Assembly (NCBI GenBank): GCA_020723725.1
Contig: DYIG01000041.1
Location: forward strand, 1-10,544
Origin: Thermaerobacter marianensis
Lineage (GTDB): Bacteria; Bacillota; Sulfobacillia; DYIH01; DYIG01
Length of the DNA: 10,544 nt
Reading direction: 5' to 3'
The notes beneath the pieces were generated by a model. The model did no database searches. It had not been told where the DNA came from and saw nothing but the letters and a program-made list of their open reading frames with translations. Each line of letters starts with the position of its first letter. The stretch's first letter is position 1. Below are positions 1-7,265 of this stretch, piece by piece. The translations under genes and the position numbers were made by a program.

Positions 1-1743
1 GCAAAGCCAGAGCGTCGTTATGAACCACGGGTTGCCCGGGACGACGGCGACATCATCGCTCCGGCGGAAGTAGTAGTCTCCAACATAGCGGGCGATACCG
101 CCTACCGGGGTCTTGACCCATAACCCCTGTTCGATGGCATGCATGGTACTCATTATTCTCGGGTCCGAAGCCGGGAATACGCCGAATTCAACCAGTCCGA
201 AGATGCTGCTCTCCAGCGTGGCATCCTTTTCAATGGCGCCGTCCGGCCTGATATACAGGCCCCGCACAAAGCGGCCAATGGAGGGGTCGTAGAGGCGCTC
301 GGCTATGCCCTCACGGATATGGGACGCCTTCCTGCGATAACGCTCCGCCCTCTCACGATCGCCCTGCAGGTCGACCATGCTTGCGGCGCCCATCAGACCC
401 CCGTATACCGCCGCGGCGGTGAAGGTGAATATGCCCCGGCGCTCTTCCCACAGATCGTAGCTCTCCTTGGGAAGATTCAGGTGCGGGTATATGTATTCAC
501 AAAGGAAGTCCGCCGCAGGTTCGATGAAGGTGTGCGTAAGGGACAATATCAATTCCAGGTCACCGGAACGCCGGTAGTACTCGTGGAGAGCGAAGAGGAC
601 AAGCCCTGTTTCGTCCTCCTGGATCGGCAACTGGCGTCGCCCGTCCAGTATCCAGGGGTGCCAACTGGAGCCCACCGAACCATCCGGGTTGTATTTATGT
701 AACAGAAACCCTCCCTGAGTGAGGGCATCCTCACAGAAAGAGAAGAAATTGGACGTAATCTCCGGGAAGCCGGCACGCGCCAGTGAATAGGCGATCAGAG
801 CACCGTCCCGCGGCCACATGTAGCTGTAGTGATCCCGGTTTTCGTGCAGGATATCTGAATCAGCGGCGGCAATGATGGCGCCGCCCCTGTCGACGTGGGC
901 GCGTATGACGAGCAGGCTCAGCTTATAGAGGCGCACCACGTCCTTGGGGAGGTCGGCAAAATCCGTATCAGCCTTCCTCAACCAGTGCCGCCAATAAATC
1001 TCCGTCTGGTGGAGCAGGGCGGCCGGCGTGCGTTCCTTGACATAGTTGTTCAGCTGGAGGGCGTCCCGGTAATTGCGTGCCACCGTTACCCAATACCAGA
1101 GTTCCTCAGAGGCGCCCGGTTCCAAATAGAGACGGAAGCTGACGGAGCTGTCCACGGAACCCTGGGCAATCGGGTTTCCCTCGAGACGCCCGTCCTCGGC
1201 ATCCTTCCATGTCCCCTCGGCCCCGCCAAACCGCTTTGTCCCGGTGGCGTACTGGAAAATACCACCCTGAGTGGATTGCCCGTTAACCATAAAATAGCGG
1301 TCCCGCTTGTAGTGATAGACCAGGTTGGCGCCAGGGTCATAAGCCGCCGTGTCACCAACATTAGACTCGTCAATTGAGAAATCGTGAGTGAAGAAAAGAC
1401 GGATCTCCCGGGCTTCCGGCCCCTGGTTCTTCACCCTGACCCTTTTAAGGTAGATATTCTCACGGTGATGAACCGTGTCCGTGATCTCCAGGGCGACCCC
1501 AAGCACATCGTTTACAGCCCTTACATCGGTAACAAGGGTATCCCCCTGGTAAGCTAACTCGCGCGACCAACTGTCGTCCTCGACCCATGAGAAACGGCCA
1601 GGCACCCACACACCCAAACGGTTTTTGAAACCGCCAATATGGTTCCAAAGCCCGACATAAGGAAAATAGAAATCCCGCATGTTAAGTCCTTCATCAAACG
1701 TAACAAGCAGCTGCCCGTTTCCAAGCACGAGGTATCGCGACAT
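1..1743 (-). CDS. GH15 family glucoamylase-like glycoside hydrolase (3' end cut by window edge)
   Basis: The open frame runs from ATG at 1743 to the left edge without a stop: 581 residues, C-terminus missing. It resembles bacterial GH15 enzymes, which release glucose from alpha-glucans; some members are trehalases or isomaltases, so the substrate is open. The N-terminus (GNGQLLVTFDEG, then RDFYFPYVGLWNH) is the beta-sandwich domain typical of bacterial GH15, covering roughly residues 1-260. The (alpha/alpha)6 barrel follows, with YMWPRDGA at 308-315 and YDLWEER ending at 435. One Glu of the WEER motif (433/434) is the expected general acid. The visible sequence ends in PWFITTLWLC, normally followed by the segment with the general base Glu, which lies outside the window. 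There is no signal peptide, so it probably acts in the cytoplasm on stored glucan. The start is supported by AGGAGG seven bases upstream. It overlaps the preceding GH57-GT4 gene by 50 bases. Confidence 0.9.
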   Translation of the reverse strand, partial: MSRYLVLGNGQLLVTFDEGLNMRDFYFPYVGLWNHIGGFKNRLGVWVPGRFSWVEDDSWSRELAYQGDTLVTDVRAVNDVLGVALEITDTVHHRENIYLKRVRVKNQGPEAREIRLFFTHDFSIDESNVGDTAAYDPGANLVYHYKRDRYFMVNGQSTQGGIFQYATGTKRFGGAEGTWKDAEDGRLEGNPIAQGSVDSSVSFRLYLEPGASEELWYWVTVARNYRDALQLNNYVKERTPAALLHQTEIYWRHWLRKADTDFADLPKDVVRLYKLSLLVIRAHVDRGGAIIAAADSDILHENRDHYSYMWPRDGALIAYSLARAGFPEITSNFFSFCEDALTQGGFLLHKYNPDGSVGSSWHPWILDGRRQLPIQEDETGLVLFALHEYYRRSGDLELILSLTHTFIEPAADFLCEYIYPHLNLPKESYDLWEERRGIFTFTAAAVYGGLMGAASMVDLQGDRERAERYRRKASHIREGIAERLYDPSIGRFVRGLYIRPDGAIEKDATLESSIFGLVEFGVFPASDPRIMSTMHAIEQGLWVKTPVGGIARYVGDYYFRRSDDVAVVPGNPWFITTLWLC

Positions 1744-4540
1744 GTTTGTTCCTCCTAACGCCTGCCCCATAAATTGTCTCTTTGTATACCGCTTCTGTAA
1801 CTTCGGAGATGGCCTCCCAGGAGTAATACTCCCTGACGGCCATGGCGGCCCTCGCGGCCATGCCCCGCGCGAGGGTCTCGTCAGCCAGCACCTCCATGAT
1901 GGCTGCCGCCAGGGCCTGGTGATCACCAGGCGGGACTTTAAGGCCGGTCTGGCGGTGATCGACGATTTCATCCAGCCCGCCCGCACTGCTAGCCACTATC
2001 GGCGTCCCTGACGCCATGGCCTCAAGGGCGATTATCCCAAAAGGCTCATAGAGGCTTGGAGCCGTTATCAGGTGAGCCTGCCGCATCAGCCGTTGTTTCT
2101 GCGTCTCCTCGATAAAGCCGAGAAACCTAACCCTGTCGCCCACACCCAGACCGGCAGCCAGGGCGCGTAATTCCCCTTCATATGGTCCTCTGCCAGCGAT
2201 CAGGAAAAGGGCATCCGGGTGGTGCTGTAAAACAGCCGGAACGGCCCTGAGAAGCACCTGAACCCCTTTCTCGGCAACAAGACGCCCCACGAAGAGTATC
2301 GTCTTTTTCCCTGCCAGTTCCTCCTCAAGCGCCGTCTCATCCACGGAAAAACCGAGTTCAAGCGGCTCAGGGTCTATGCCGTTTGGAATCATTACGGCCT
2401 TCCCCGCTGGAACGGCAAACAGGCGTGTTACCTCTCCAACCATGTATTTGCTACAGGCTATGATTCGGTTAGCCTCGTTGCAAAGACGCCACTCCTCCCT
2501 GTGAATGGCGTGTTGCAGATCCGTGAATAGCCCGCCATTACGGCCGTGCTCAGTGGCATGAATCGTCACGGTAAGCGGCAGACCGAACCGCTGTTTCAAT
2601 GCTGTAGCAGCGGGACCGACCAGCCAGTCATGGGCGTGTATCAGATCGAAACCGCCGTTTTCCATCAACGCGCAGGCCTGCTTTACCAGTGCTTCATTAA
2701 AGCTGTAGACCCATCCAAGGAAGTCCCCTCCCCTGTCCGGCTCACTTCCCACGCGCCAGACCTCCAGCCCCTCGCTCCTCGTATACGGTTCCGCACCCGC
2801 ACAGTTTGCCGTCAGAACGGTAACCTCGTCGCCCTGTTCGCAGAGGCCCCTGGCCAGACCGGCAACATGATGACCCAACCCGCCGACGACAAAGGGTGGG
2901 TACTCCCACGTAAGCATGAGAACCCGAACGCATTCGCTACCCCCCATACTGGCCCCGGCGAACCCGAAACCCGCGTAATTGCGGTAGTCTACTTCAGGGA
3001 ATAACCGGTCCCTCTGTTCCAATAAGGCCACAGATGATTCTTTCAGGGTCCATCCTGTAATGTCGTTGTAGAGCGACTCGAAGGCATCGAGGTGCAACCG
3101 CGCCCGGTCCGCCGCGTAATCCGGGGCGCTGTTCATCGTAATCATGAAAGGCCAGTCGCTGCTCTGCGCCAGCAGCAGCTCACGGGCTGCCTGGTTTAAA
3201 GCACGCCTCAAAAGGCCTTCCGATTGCGGATAGGCCTTTGCCAGGCCCGCCATCCGCTCCTCTGCACGGTGCAGATGCGGGTACATCCAATCGTTGGCGC
3301 CGTTGAGCCAGACCTCGTTGTACCCCCCGGCTCCCCAGCTGCCCATGGACAGGTTGACAACGGATCGCGGCGGGCAGTCCCTAAGGCAGTCCGACGGGGT
3401 GGCGGACCTGATGCCATCTGCGCCGACCATAGCCCTGTACACCTGTTCAACCCAATAAGGCCCCTCGAACCACCAGTGTCCGAATAGTTCGGCGTCATAG
3501 GGGGCGACAATAACCGGGTCACTGACACCGCTCTCGGCGAGGCGCCGCACCTGTGCCTGCCGAGAGCCCACAAAGTGACGGGCATGCTCTTCGGCCTTGC
3601 ATTGCGCCATATACGGGTCATAGACCTCCTTATGAACACCAGGTCCGGTTATGCGGTGGTATTTGAGTCCGGTGTCAGACCTTATCCCTCCATCCAGGAC
3701 ATATGGCGCTATATAATCCATGGGCAGGTCCCAGCCGATGTCACGGTAGAACTCCCTGTAATGGTAATCGCCAGGGTACCCCGCATGGCGGTCCCACACC
3801 TGACGGGAAGACTCCCGGTCACGCCCAAAAGCCGCCACCCCCGCAGGGGTCAGCACCGGCCGGTAGACACCGGCCCTGGGGCGGGGTCTGGCATTCTCGA
3901 TGACGTGCGAATCAGTGAAACAGAAACTTATCCCCTCGGCTGCCAGGATCTCTTCCACGCCGGGTCTGAGGCCGCATTCGGGCAGCCACAGACCGTCGGG
4001 ACGCCGGCCAAAAAGCCGCTGGAACTCCCTGACCCCGGTCCTGATCTGAGTCCGGACAGACTGGTCTGATTTCATTAGAGGGAGGTAGCCGTGTGTAGCC
4101 GCGGAGGTTATTAACTCCAGGTGACCGCTGTCAGATAAACGGCGGAACCCGTTTAACACGTCACCATCAAGTTCAGAGTTAAGGTATGTCTGCAGGGCAT
4201 AAAGCCTTTCAGCGTACCAGGAAGCCACCGAATGATACTCTGTGCCCCGGGTGCGAGCTTCCTCGCGGGCGCTGAGTTCTACCAGATTGGATAAGTGTTT
4301 TGCCGTTCCCGCGCTATAATCCGGGTCCGAAAGCATCCCCAAAAGGGTGGGCGTAAGGGAAAACGTCGCCCGGAAAGGCACCCCGTCGCGCCTCAATCTA
4401 TCAAAACTCACAAGCAAAGGCAGGTAGCTTTCAACCACCGCCTCATAAAGCCACCTCTCCTGCAGGCTGTTCCCCGACTCAGTCCGAAGGACATAAGGCA
4501 GGTGACCGTGAAACACAAATATAAGATTACCGGGCTGCAT
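1694..4540 (-). CDS. GH57 (DUF1957) 1,4-alpha-glucan branching module fused to a GT4 glycogen-synthase-like glycosyltransferase
   Basis: The protein has 948 residues from ATG 4540. Residues 1 to about 525 are a GH57 branching-enzyme-like module: HGHLPYV at 11-17; WLPEC at 185-189 with predicted nucleophile E188; PYDAELFGHWW at 347-357 with predicted acid D349; and WMYPHLHRAEERM at 418-430. These match GH57 branching enzymes such as the Thermus enzyme (E184/D353 from memory). Residues about 536-922 are a retaining GT4 with LTWEYPP, GGLGHHV (553-559), VGRLVAEKG (751-759) and the E-x7-E motif at E832/E840. It has no signal peptide or membrane segment and is presumably cytoplasmic. It could elongate and branch an alpha-glucan in one polypeptide; sugar donor and activity are inferred. 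The frame extends to TTG 4588, but that start has no ribosome binding site and the added residues are not family-like. The last 20-25 residues lie beyond the GT4 fold and overlap the GH15 gene. Confidence 0.9.
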   Translation of the reverse strand: MQPGNLIFVFHGHLPYVLRTESGNSLQERWLYEAVVESYLPLLVSFDRLRRDGVPFRATFSLTPTLLGMLSDPDYSAGTAKHLSNLVELSAREEARTRGTEYHSVASWYAERLYALQTYLNSELDGDVLNGFRRLSDSGHLELITSAATHGYLPLMKSDQSVRTQIRTGVREFQRLFGRRPDGLWLPECGLRPGVEEILAAEGISFCFTDSHVIENARPRPRAGVYRPVLTPAGVAAFGRDRESSRQVWDRHAGYPGDYHYREFYRDIGWDLPMDYIAPYVLDGGIRSDTGLKYHRITGPGVHKEVYDPYMAQCKAEEHARHFVGSRQAQVRRLAESGVSDPVIVAPYDAELFGHWWFEGPYWVEQVYRAMVGADGIRSATPSDCLRDCPPRSVVNLSMGSWGAGGYNEVWLNGANDWMYPHLHRAEERMAGLAKAYPQSEGLLRRALNQAARELLLAQSSDWPFMITMNSAPDYAADRARLHLDAFESLYNDITGWTLKESSVALLEQRDRLFPEVDYRNYAGFGFAGASMGGSECVRVLMLTWEYPPFVVGGLGHHVAGLARGLCEQGDEVTVLTANCAGAEPYTRSEGLEVWRVGSEPDRGGDFLGWVYSFNEALVKQACALMENGGFDLIHAHDWLVGPAATALKQRFGLPLTVTIHATEHGRNGGLFTDLQHAIHREEWRLCNEANRIIACSKYMVGEVTRLFAVPAGKAVMIPNGIDPEPLELGFSVDETALEEELAGKKTILFVGRLVAEKGVQVLLRAVPAVLQHHPDALFLIAGRGPYEGELRALAAGLGVGDRVRFLGFIEETQKQRLMRQAHLITAPSLYEPFGIIALEAMASGTPIVASSAGGLDEIVDHRQTGLKVPPGDHQALAAAIMEVLADETLARGMAARAAMAVREYYSWEAISEVTEAVYKETIYGAGVRRNKHVAIPRAWKRAAACYV
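1751..1756 (-). promoter_or_regulatory. Shine-Dalgarno of the GH15 gene
   Basis: A perfect AGGAGG on the minus strand lies seven bases before the ATG at 1743. It fixes the GH15 start inside the last codons of the upstream fusion gene, so the two frames overlap and the hydrolase can be translated independently from the same mRNA. Confidence 0.8.
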
Positions 4541-4542
4541 GA

Positions 4543-4560
4543 CCCTCCCATCCCCCTCCC
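4543..4560 (-). promoter_or_regulatory. Purine-rich ribosome binding region of the GH57-GT4 gene (odd spacing)
   Basis: Two GGAGG cores lie ahead of ATG 4540 on the minus strand, at 4559-4555 and 4548-4544, separated from the ATG by 14 and 3 bases. Neither spacing is ideal. They still favour ATG 4540 over the more distal in-frame TTG at 4588, and the protein begins with family-like sequence directly after this ATG. Confidence 0.5.
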
Positions 4561-4595
4561 TAACTGAACCAAACCACTGCCAAATCAAATCGCTG

Positions 4596-5012
4596 CTAAA
4601 CTAATCCGCAAAACGGACTGTACGTATCCAGACACTCCTCAGCCAGCTCACCCGCAGGAGAAACCGGCGGGGTCTCGACTATTTCCGAGCGCAGGAGGCG
4701 GATGAATCCTTTCGCCCCTGCATCCACACCCAGTTCCAACCAGTACAGCCGCCCCGGGGTAACCGGGTAGACATAGTGCTTGCCTTGGGACATATCCACC
4801 GGAATGGTATGGAACCCGTCTGCATCCCCTTCATCGGAACCGCCAAGACGGTAAACCCTCAGGACAAAACTAAGGGAATGGCGCCTGCAATCCAGCATCC
4901 TTTCAAGGCGAGAAAGGTCGTGTTCAGTAAGCCTCCAGTAAGCGAAATCGCACCTAGGGTGCTGCACCATGGCTACAAGCTGCCCGGTCGAAACGCATTC
5001 CTGCGTCACCAT
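4596..5012 (-). CDS. DUF4912 domain protein
   Basis: This is a 138-residue soluble protein. The pattern of hydrophobic strands (FAYWRLTEHDLSRLERML, then FVLRVYRL, then the FHTIPVD segment, then YVYPVTPGRLYWLELGVD) fits DUF4912, a small beta-rich domain of unknown function. I recognise this by pattern, not by search. No catalytic motif is evident, and the acidic, Cys-containing C-terminal tail (ELAEECLDTYSPFCGLV) looks specific. The ATG overlaps the stop of the pyrophosphorylase gene by seven bases (ATGGTGA), with AAGGTGG upstream, which suggests translational coupling. The GH57-GT4 gene follows after 55 bases. The neighbours suggest a role in glucan metabolism, perhaps a carbohydrate-binding or scaffolding partner, but that is inference from position only. 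Confidence 0.75.
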   Translation of the reverse strand: MVTQECVSTGQLVAMVQHPRCDFAYWRLTEHDLSRLERMLDCRRHSLSFVLRVYRLGGSDEGDADGFHTIPVDMSQGKHYVYPVTPGRLYWLELGVDAGAKGFIRLLRSEIVETPPVSPAGELAEECLDTYSPFCGLV

Positions 5013-6055
5013 AGTCCGACCACCTTATGCCGGTTTTGCGTAACCAGGTAGGCCGGTTCGGTTCGGTCCAAATCGATCCTGACTTTGTCGTCGGCGCCAT
5101 GGACCAAGTGAACCGGCTCGGCATCATGGGCCAGCAGCCCGCTGACCCTTGTTCCAGCCCCGACAAACATGCCGCTCCAGAGGACCGCTTTCTGCAGCAC
5201 CGCTCTGGAACCGATGGCACAGCCCCGCCCGATGACGGACATCGCCCCGATCCGGGAGCCGCTTCCTATGACAGTGTGGTCACCGATTACAGCCGGACCG
5301 TCTATGTAGACACCGGGCTCGATGATGGCGCCACTGCCTACCCATATCCCCTCATCAGTCCTGTGCCCCGGGATTTCGACTACGACCTCCCCGGCGGCCG
5401 CATCATGGTTAGCCTGGATATAGGCCTGAGGGGTGCCGATGTCACACCAGTAACCTGACATTTCACATCCAAACAGCCCTTCTCCCCTCTCCAGAAGCAG
5501 CGGGAAGAGGTTGCGGCTGAAATCGAAGAATTGGCCCGGCGGAACGAGATCCAGGACCTCTCTCTGTATGACGTAGATCCCCGTGTTAACCAGATTGCTG
5601 AAAGCCTGCTCCTGAGTGGGTTTTTCCAGGAAGCGAACGACACGCCCCCGCCCATCCAGTTCCACCACCCCAAACTGCCTGGGGTCTTCAACGCGGCGCA
5701 AAGCCATGGTGACCATGGCGCCTTTACGGTGGTGGAAATCGATCAGCCGGGTGAGGTCGAAGTCGGTAAGGGCATCCCCGCTGATAACCACGAACGTTTC
5801 ATCCAATTCCCTCTGAAAACACTTCACGCCCCCGGCCGTCCCCAGGGGTTCGCTCCCATCCCGAAAAAAGCCCCTGATCGAATCGGGCATGTATTGAAGG
5901 GTCGCGGCGATATCCCTGAACCCGTGCCTGCCCAGCAGCCGGATAATATGTTCCATAATAGGCCTGTTGGCCACCGGCAGCATGGGTTTCGGCCTCCGGA
6001 AGGTCAGGGGACGCAACCTTGTCCCGGCGCCTCCCGCCAGTATTACTGCCTTCAC
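5006..6055 (-). CDS. NDP-sugar pyrophosphorylase (sugar-1-phosphate nucleotidyltransferase) with left-handed beta-helix repeats
   Basis: The product (349 aa) is predicted to join an NTP and a sugar-1-phosphate into an NDP-sugar plus pyrophosphate in the cytoplasm. Residues 1 to about 220 are the nucleotidyltransferase fold: LAGGAGTRLRPLT (6-18), RPKPMLPV with the conserved Lys23, EPLGTAGG (69-76), VISGDALTDFD (90-100), FLEKP (142-146), NTGIYV (157-162) and GYWCDIGTP (201-209). Residues 240-310 carry hexapeptide-like repeats of a left-handed beta helix. The sequence resembles mannose-1-phosphate guanylyltransferase-like proteins of the type often fused to phosphomannomutase, but that domain is absent here. 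GlgC-type ADP-glucose signatures are not obvious. About 13-15 residues usually found between DGS and EPLGTAG are missing in frame (see findings), so activity is uncertain. The start is GTG 6055 with AGGAG ten bases upstream. The nucleotide and sugar used cannot be read from the sequence. Confidence 0.85.
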   Translation of the reverse strand: MKAVILAGGAGTRLRPLTFRRPKPMLPVANRPIMEHIIRLLGRHGFRDIAATLQYMPDSIRGFFRDGSEPLGTAGGVKCFQRELDETFVVISGDALTDFDLTRLIDFHHRKGAMVTMALRRVEDPRQFGVVELDGRGRVVRFLEKPTQEQAFSNLVNTGIYVIQREVLDLVPPGQFFDFSRNLFPLLLERGEGLFGCEMSGYWCDIGTPQAYIQANHDAAAGEVVVEIPGHRTDEGIWVGSGAIIEPGVYIDGPAVIGDHTVIGSGSRIGAMSVIGRGCAIGSRAVLQKAVLWSGMFVGAGTRVSGLLAHDAEPVHLVHGADDKVRIDLDRTEPAYLVTQNRHKVVGLW

Positions 6056-6097
6056 GACACACCATCTCCTATTACATTACTTTTCTTGAACCATCCC

Positions 6098-6889
6098 TTA
6101 ACGGCCTGAGACTTTACGAAACTGCTCGGGGTAGCGCTCCGGGTTTACAAGGAAGTCGAAGGAATGAGGGTTGGATGTAAAGGCGCTGTAGAGCGTGGTT
6201 TCATCGGTCGCCCCAAACACAGCCAGCCCGCCCGGCGCCACCCGCCGTAAAGGCGGGACATTCCCGTAGCGGGGATTAGGAACGAAGTCCGTTTTCCTAT
6301 AACCCTTGAGGGCATAATAGGCAGCCCCACGTAATCTCCGGTATGCCTCGTATGTTGAGTTCCAACCGTCGGCAACGAGGTTGGCGATAACCAGCCACCC
6401 CTCTGAGGCATTAACGGTTACATGCCCGTAATCGGGAGGAATGATTACCTTCTGCCCCTGCCTGCCTTCTACGACGTAAACATCTGTAACCTTGCCGTTG
6501 GCATCGGTGCGTTGCATCAGGAAGTAACCCTGCCCGTACACAACCTCGTAGACCTCGGGGTAGGAAACACCGTTTACTTGAGAAGCAGGGTGGTAATGCC
6601 CGTATGTCTTCATGAACTCGCCGTGAACCGTTCCGGGACTAATGGCAGTAAGGTCGTGACGGGTTCCGTACTCCTCAAAGACCGCCCTGTCTTCCGCAGT
6701 GCATACGCCACGATACATCCGGTAGGCAACGCCCTCTTCTACGTTGGCTCCCTCAGCCATAAATACCTCGGCCAGATCCTTGCGATCCCTTATGGAAGGA
6801 ATAACTGAAAGGAACGGAGAATGGAAATCCAGACAACCTTCTTCATCAATTGACACGCTTGACAGTAGAGTTTCAGCCTGTGTCTTCAC
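6098..6889 (-). CDS. pgiA: Cupin-type (archaeal-type) glucose-6-phosphate isomerase
   Basis: The 263-residue protein should interconvert glucose-6-phosphate and fructose-6-phosphate in the cytoplasm. It belongs to the metal-dependent cupin isomerases (Pfam GPI), unrelated to classical Pgi. The hallmarks are KTYGHYHP (94-101), YPEVYEVVYGQGYFLMQ (110-126) and VIIPPDYGHVTVN (148-160). By analogy with the Pyrococcus enzyme the metal ligands are H98, H100, E112 and H156. The gap from H100 to E112 is longer than in the Pyrococcus protein. It is also longer than the compact archaeal enzymes (about 190 aa), with an N-terminal extension of some 30 residues and about 50 extra C-terminal residues. Translation starts at GTG 6889 with a GAGGGGG-type ribosome binding site about ten bases upstream. 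The pyrophosphorylase gene follows after 42 bases, so it likely directs hexose phosphate towards or from the glucan. The symbol pgiA is the usual one for this family. Confidence 0.88.
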   Translation of the reverse strand: MKTQAETLLSSVSIDEEGCLDFHSPFLSVIPSIRDRKDLAEVFMAEGANVEEGVAYRMYRGVCTAEDRAVFEEYGTRHDLTAISPGTVHGEFMKTYGHYHPASQVNGVSYPEVYEVVYGQGYFLMQRTDANGKVTDVYVVEGRQGQKVIIPPDYGHVTVNASEGWLVIANLVADGWNSTYEAYRRLRGAAYYALKGYRKTDFVPNPRYGNVPPLRRVAPGGLAVFGATDETTLYSAFTSNPHSFDFLVNPERYPEQFRKVSGR

Positions 6890-6938
6890 ACCGGGGCCCC
6901 CTCACCTTTAATCTAGTCGCAAGCAAGACGTTATGCCG

Positions 6939-7127
6939 CTACTTTTCTATATCGCTATTAATAGTTCCGGTGTTTAGTGCTTCCCGGTCCTTTTTCATTA
7001 ATTCCCCCCTTGAGAAAAACTCAGCTATGACGCGGTATGCCTCTTTCAGGGCCTTTTCCCTCTCTTCAGGTGTGCCAACCGGTTCAAATTCCACCCAGTA
7101 GTCGACATGGCAAGGATGCCGCACCAC
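6939..7127 (-). CDS. Small protein of unknown function, first gene of the glucan cluster
   Basis: A 62-residue frame starts at GTG 7127 (or the adjacent GTG 7124) and stops with TAG 6939. A purine-rich AGGGGGTGG lies a few bases upstream. The N-terminal part (HPCHVDYWVEFEPVGTPEE) could be a short beta segment with one Cys and two His. The middle (about residues 20-50) is a predicted amphipathic helix rich in Glu, Lys and Arg. It has no signal peptide or membrane span, and I recognise no family. It sits 49 bases before the isomerase gene on the same strand, directly after the candidate promoter, which supports it as a real leading gene of the operon. A chance frame is not excluded given its length. 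Confidence 0.55.
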   Translation of the reverse strand: MVRHPCHVDYWVEFEPVGTPEEREKALKEAYRVIAEFFSRGELMKKDREALNTGTINSDIEK

Positions 7128-7157
7128 ATGACCACCCCCTGCAGAAGCTCCCCGTGA

Positions 7158-7185
7158 CTTATATGCCCAAAAGCCGCGTATATGC
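7158..7185 (-). promoter_or_regulatory. Candidate promoter of the glucan cluster (sigma-E-like match)
   Basis: On the minus strand GCATATA (7185-7179) and CATATAAG (7165-7158) are separated by 13 bases. This is close to the sporulation sigma-E pattern known from Bacillus (about KMATATT, 13-15 bases, CATACAnT), though the -10 has two mismatches. TATAAG inside it also resembles a vegetative -10, but no good TTGACA is at the right distance. The element lies about 30 bases before GTG 7127 and after the norB terminator, the expected place for the operon promoter. Assignment to a sigma factor is tentative. Confidence 0.35.
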
Positions 7186-7201
7186 TTCTCAATAAATGAG
7201 G

Positions 7202-7236
7202 AAAAAGTGCCCCGCCGGTTAGGTATCCAGCGGGGC
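7202..7236 (-). terminator. Intrinsic terminator of norCB
   Basis: On the minus strand GCCCCGC (7236-7230) pairs perfectly with GCGGGGC (7215-7209) across a 14-base loop, followed by AC and TTTTT (7206-7202). It begins 29 bases after the norB stop at 7266. The GC stem and T-run in the direction of norB transcription make it a convincing Rho-independent terminator separating norCB from the glucan cluster. Confidence 0.85.
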
Positions 7237-7265
7237 GGAGGAGAGGTTTGAGCAGTTTCTAGAAA

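Noticed and set aside
139..702. Plus-strand 187-aa open frame, and other long plus-strand frames opposite the glucan cluster
   Set aside because: They lie antisense to genes with clear family motifs and show no recognisable domains; they follow from GC-rich codon use on the other strand.
4541..4588. In-frame TTG-started extension of the GH57-GT4 protein by 16 residues
   Set aside because: The TTG has no ribosome binding site, and GH57 sequence begins right after ATG 4540, which has purine-rich GGAGG cores upstream.
5006..6055. GlgC ADP-glucose pyrophosphorylase
   Set aside because: The context invites it, but the N-terminal motif RPKPMLPVANRPIMEHII is of the GMP/RmlA-like type, not the GlgC pattern with RAKPAVPFGGKYRIIDF-like sequence.
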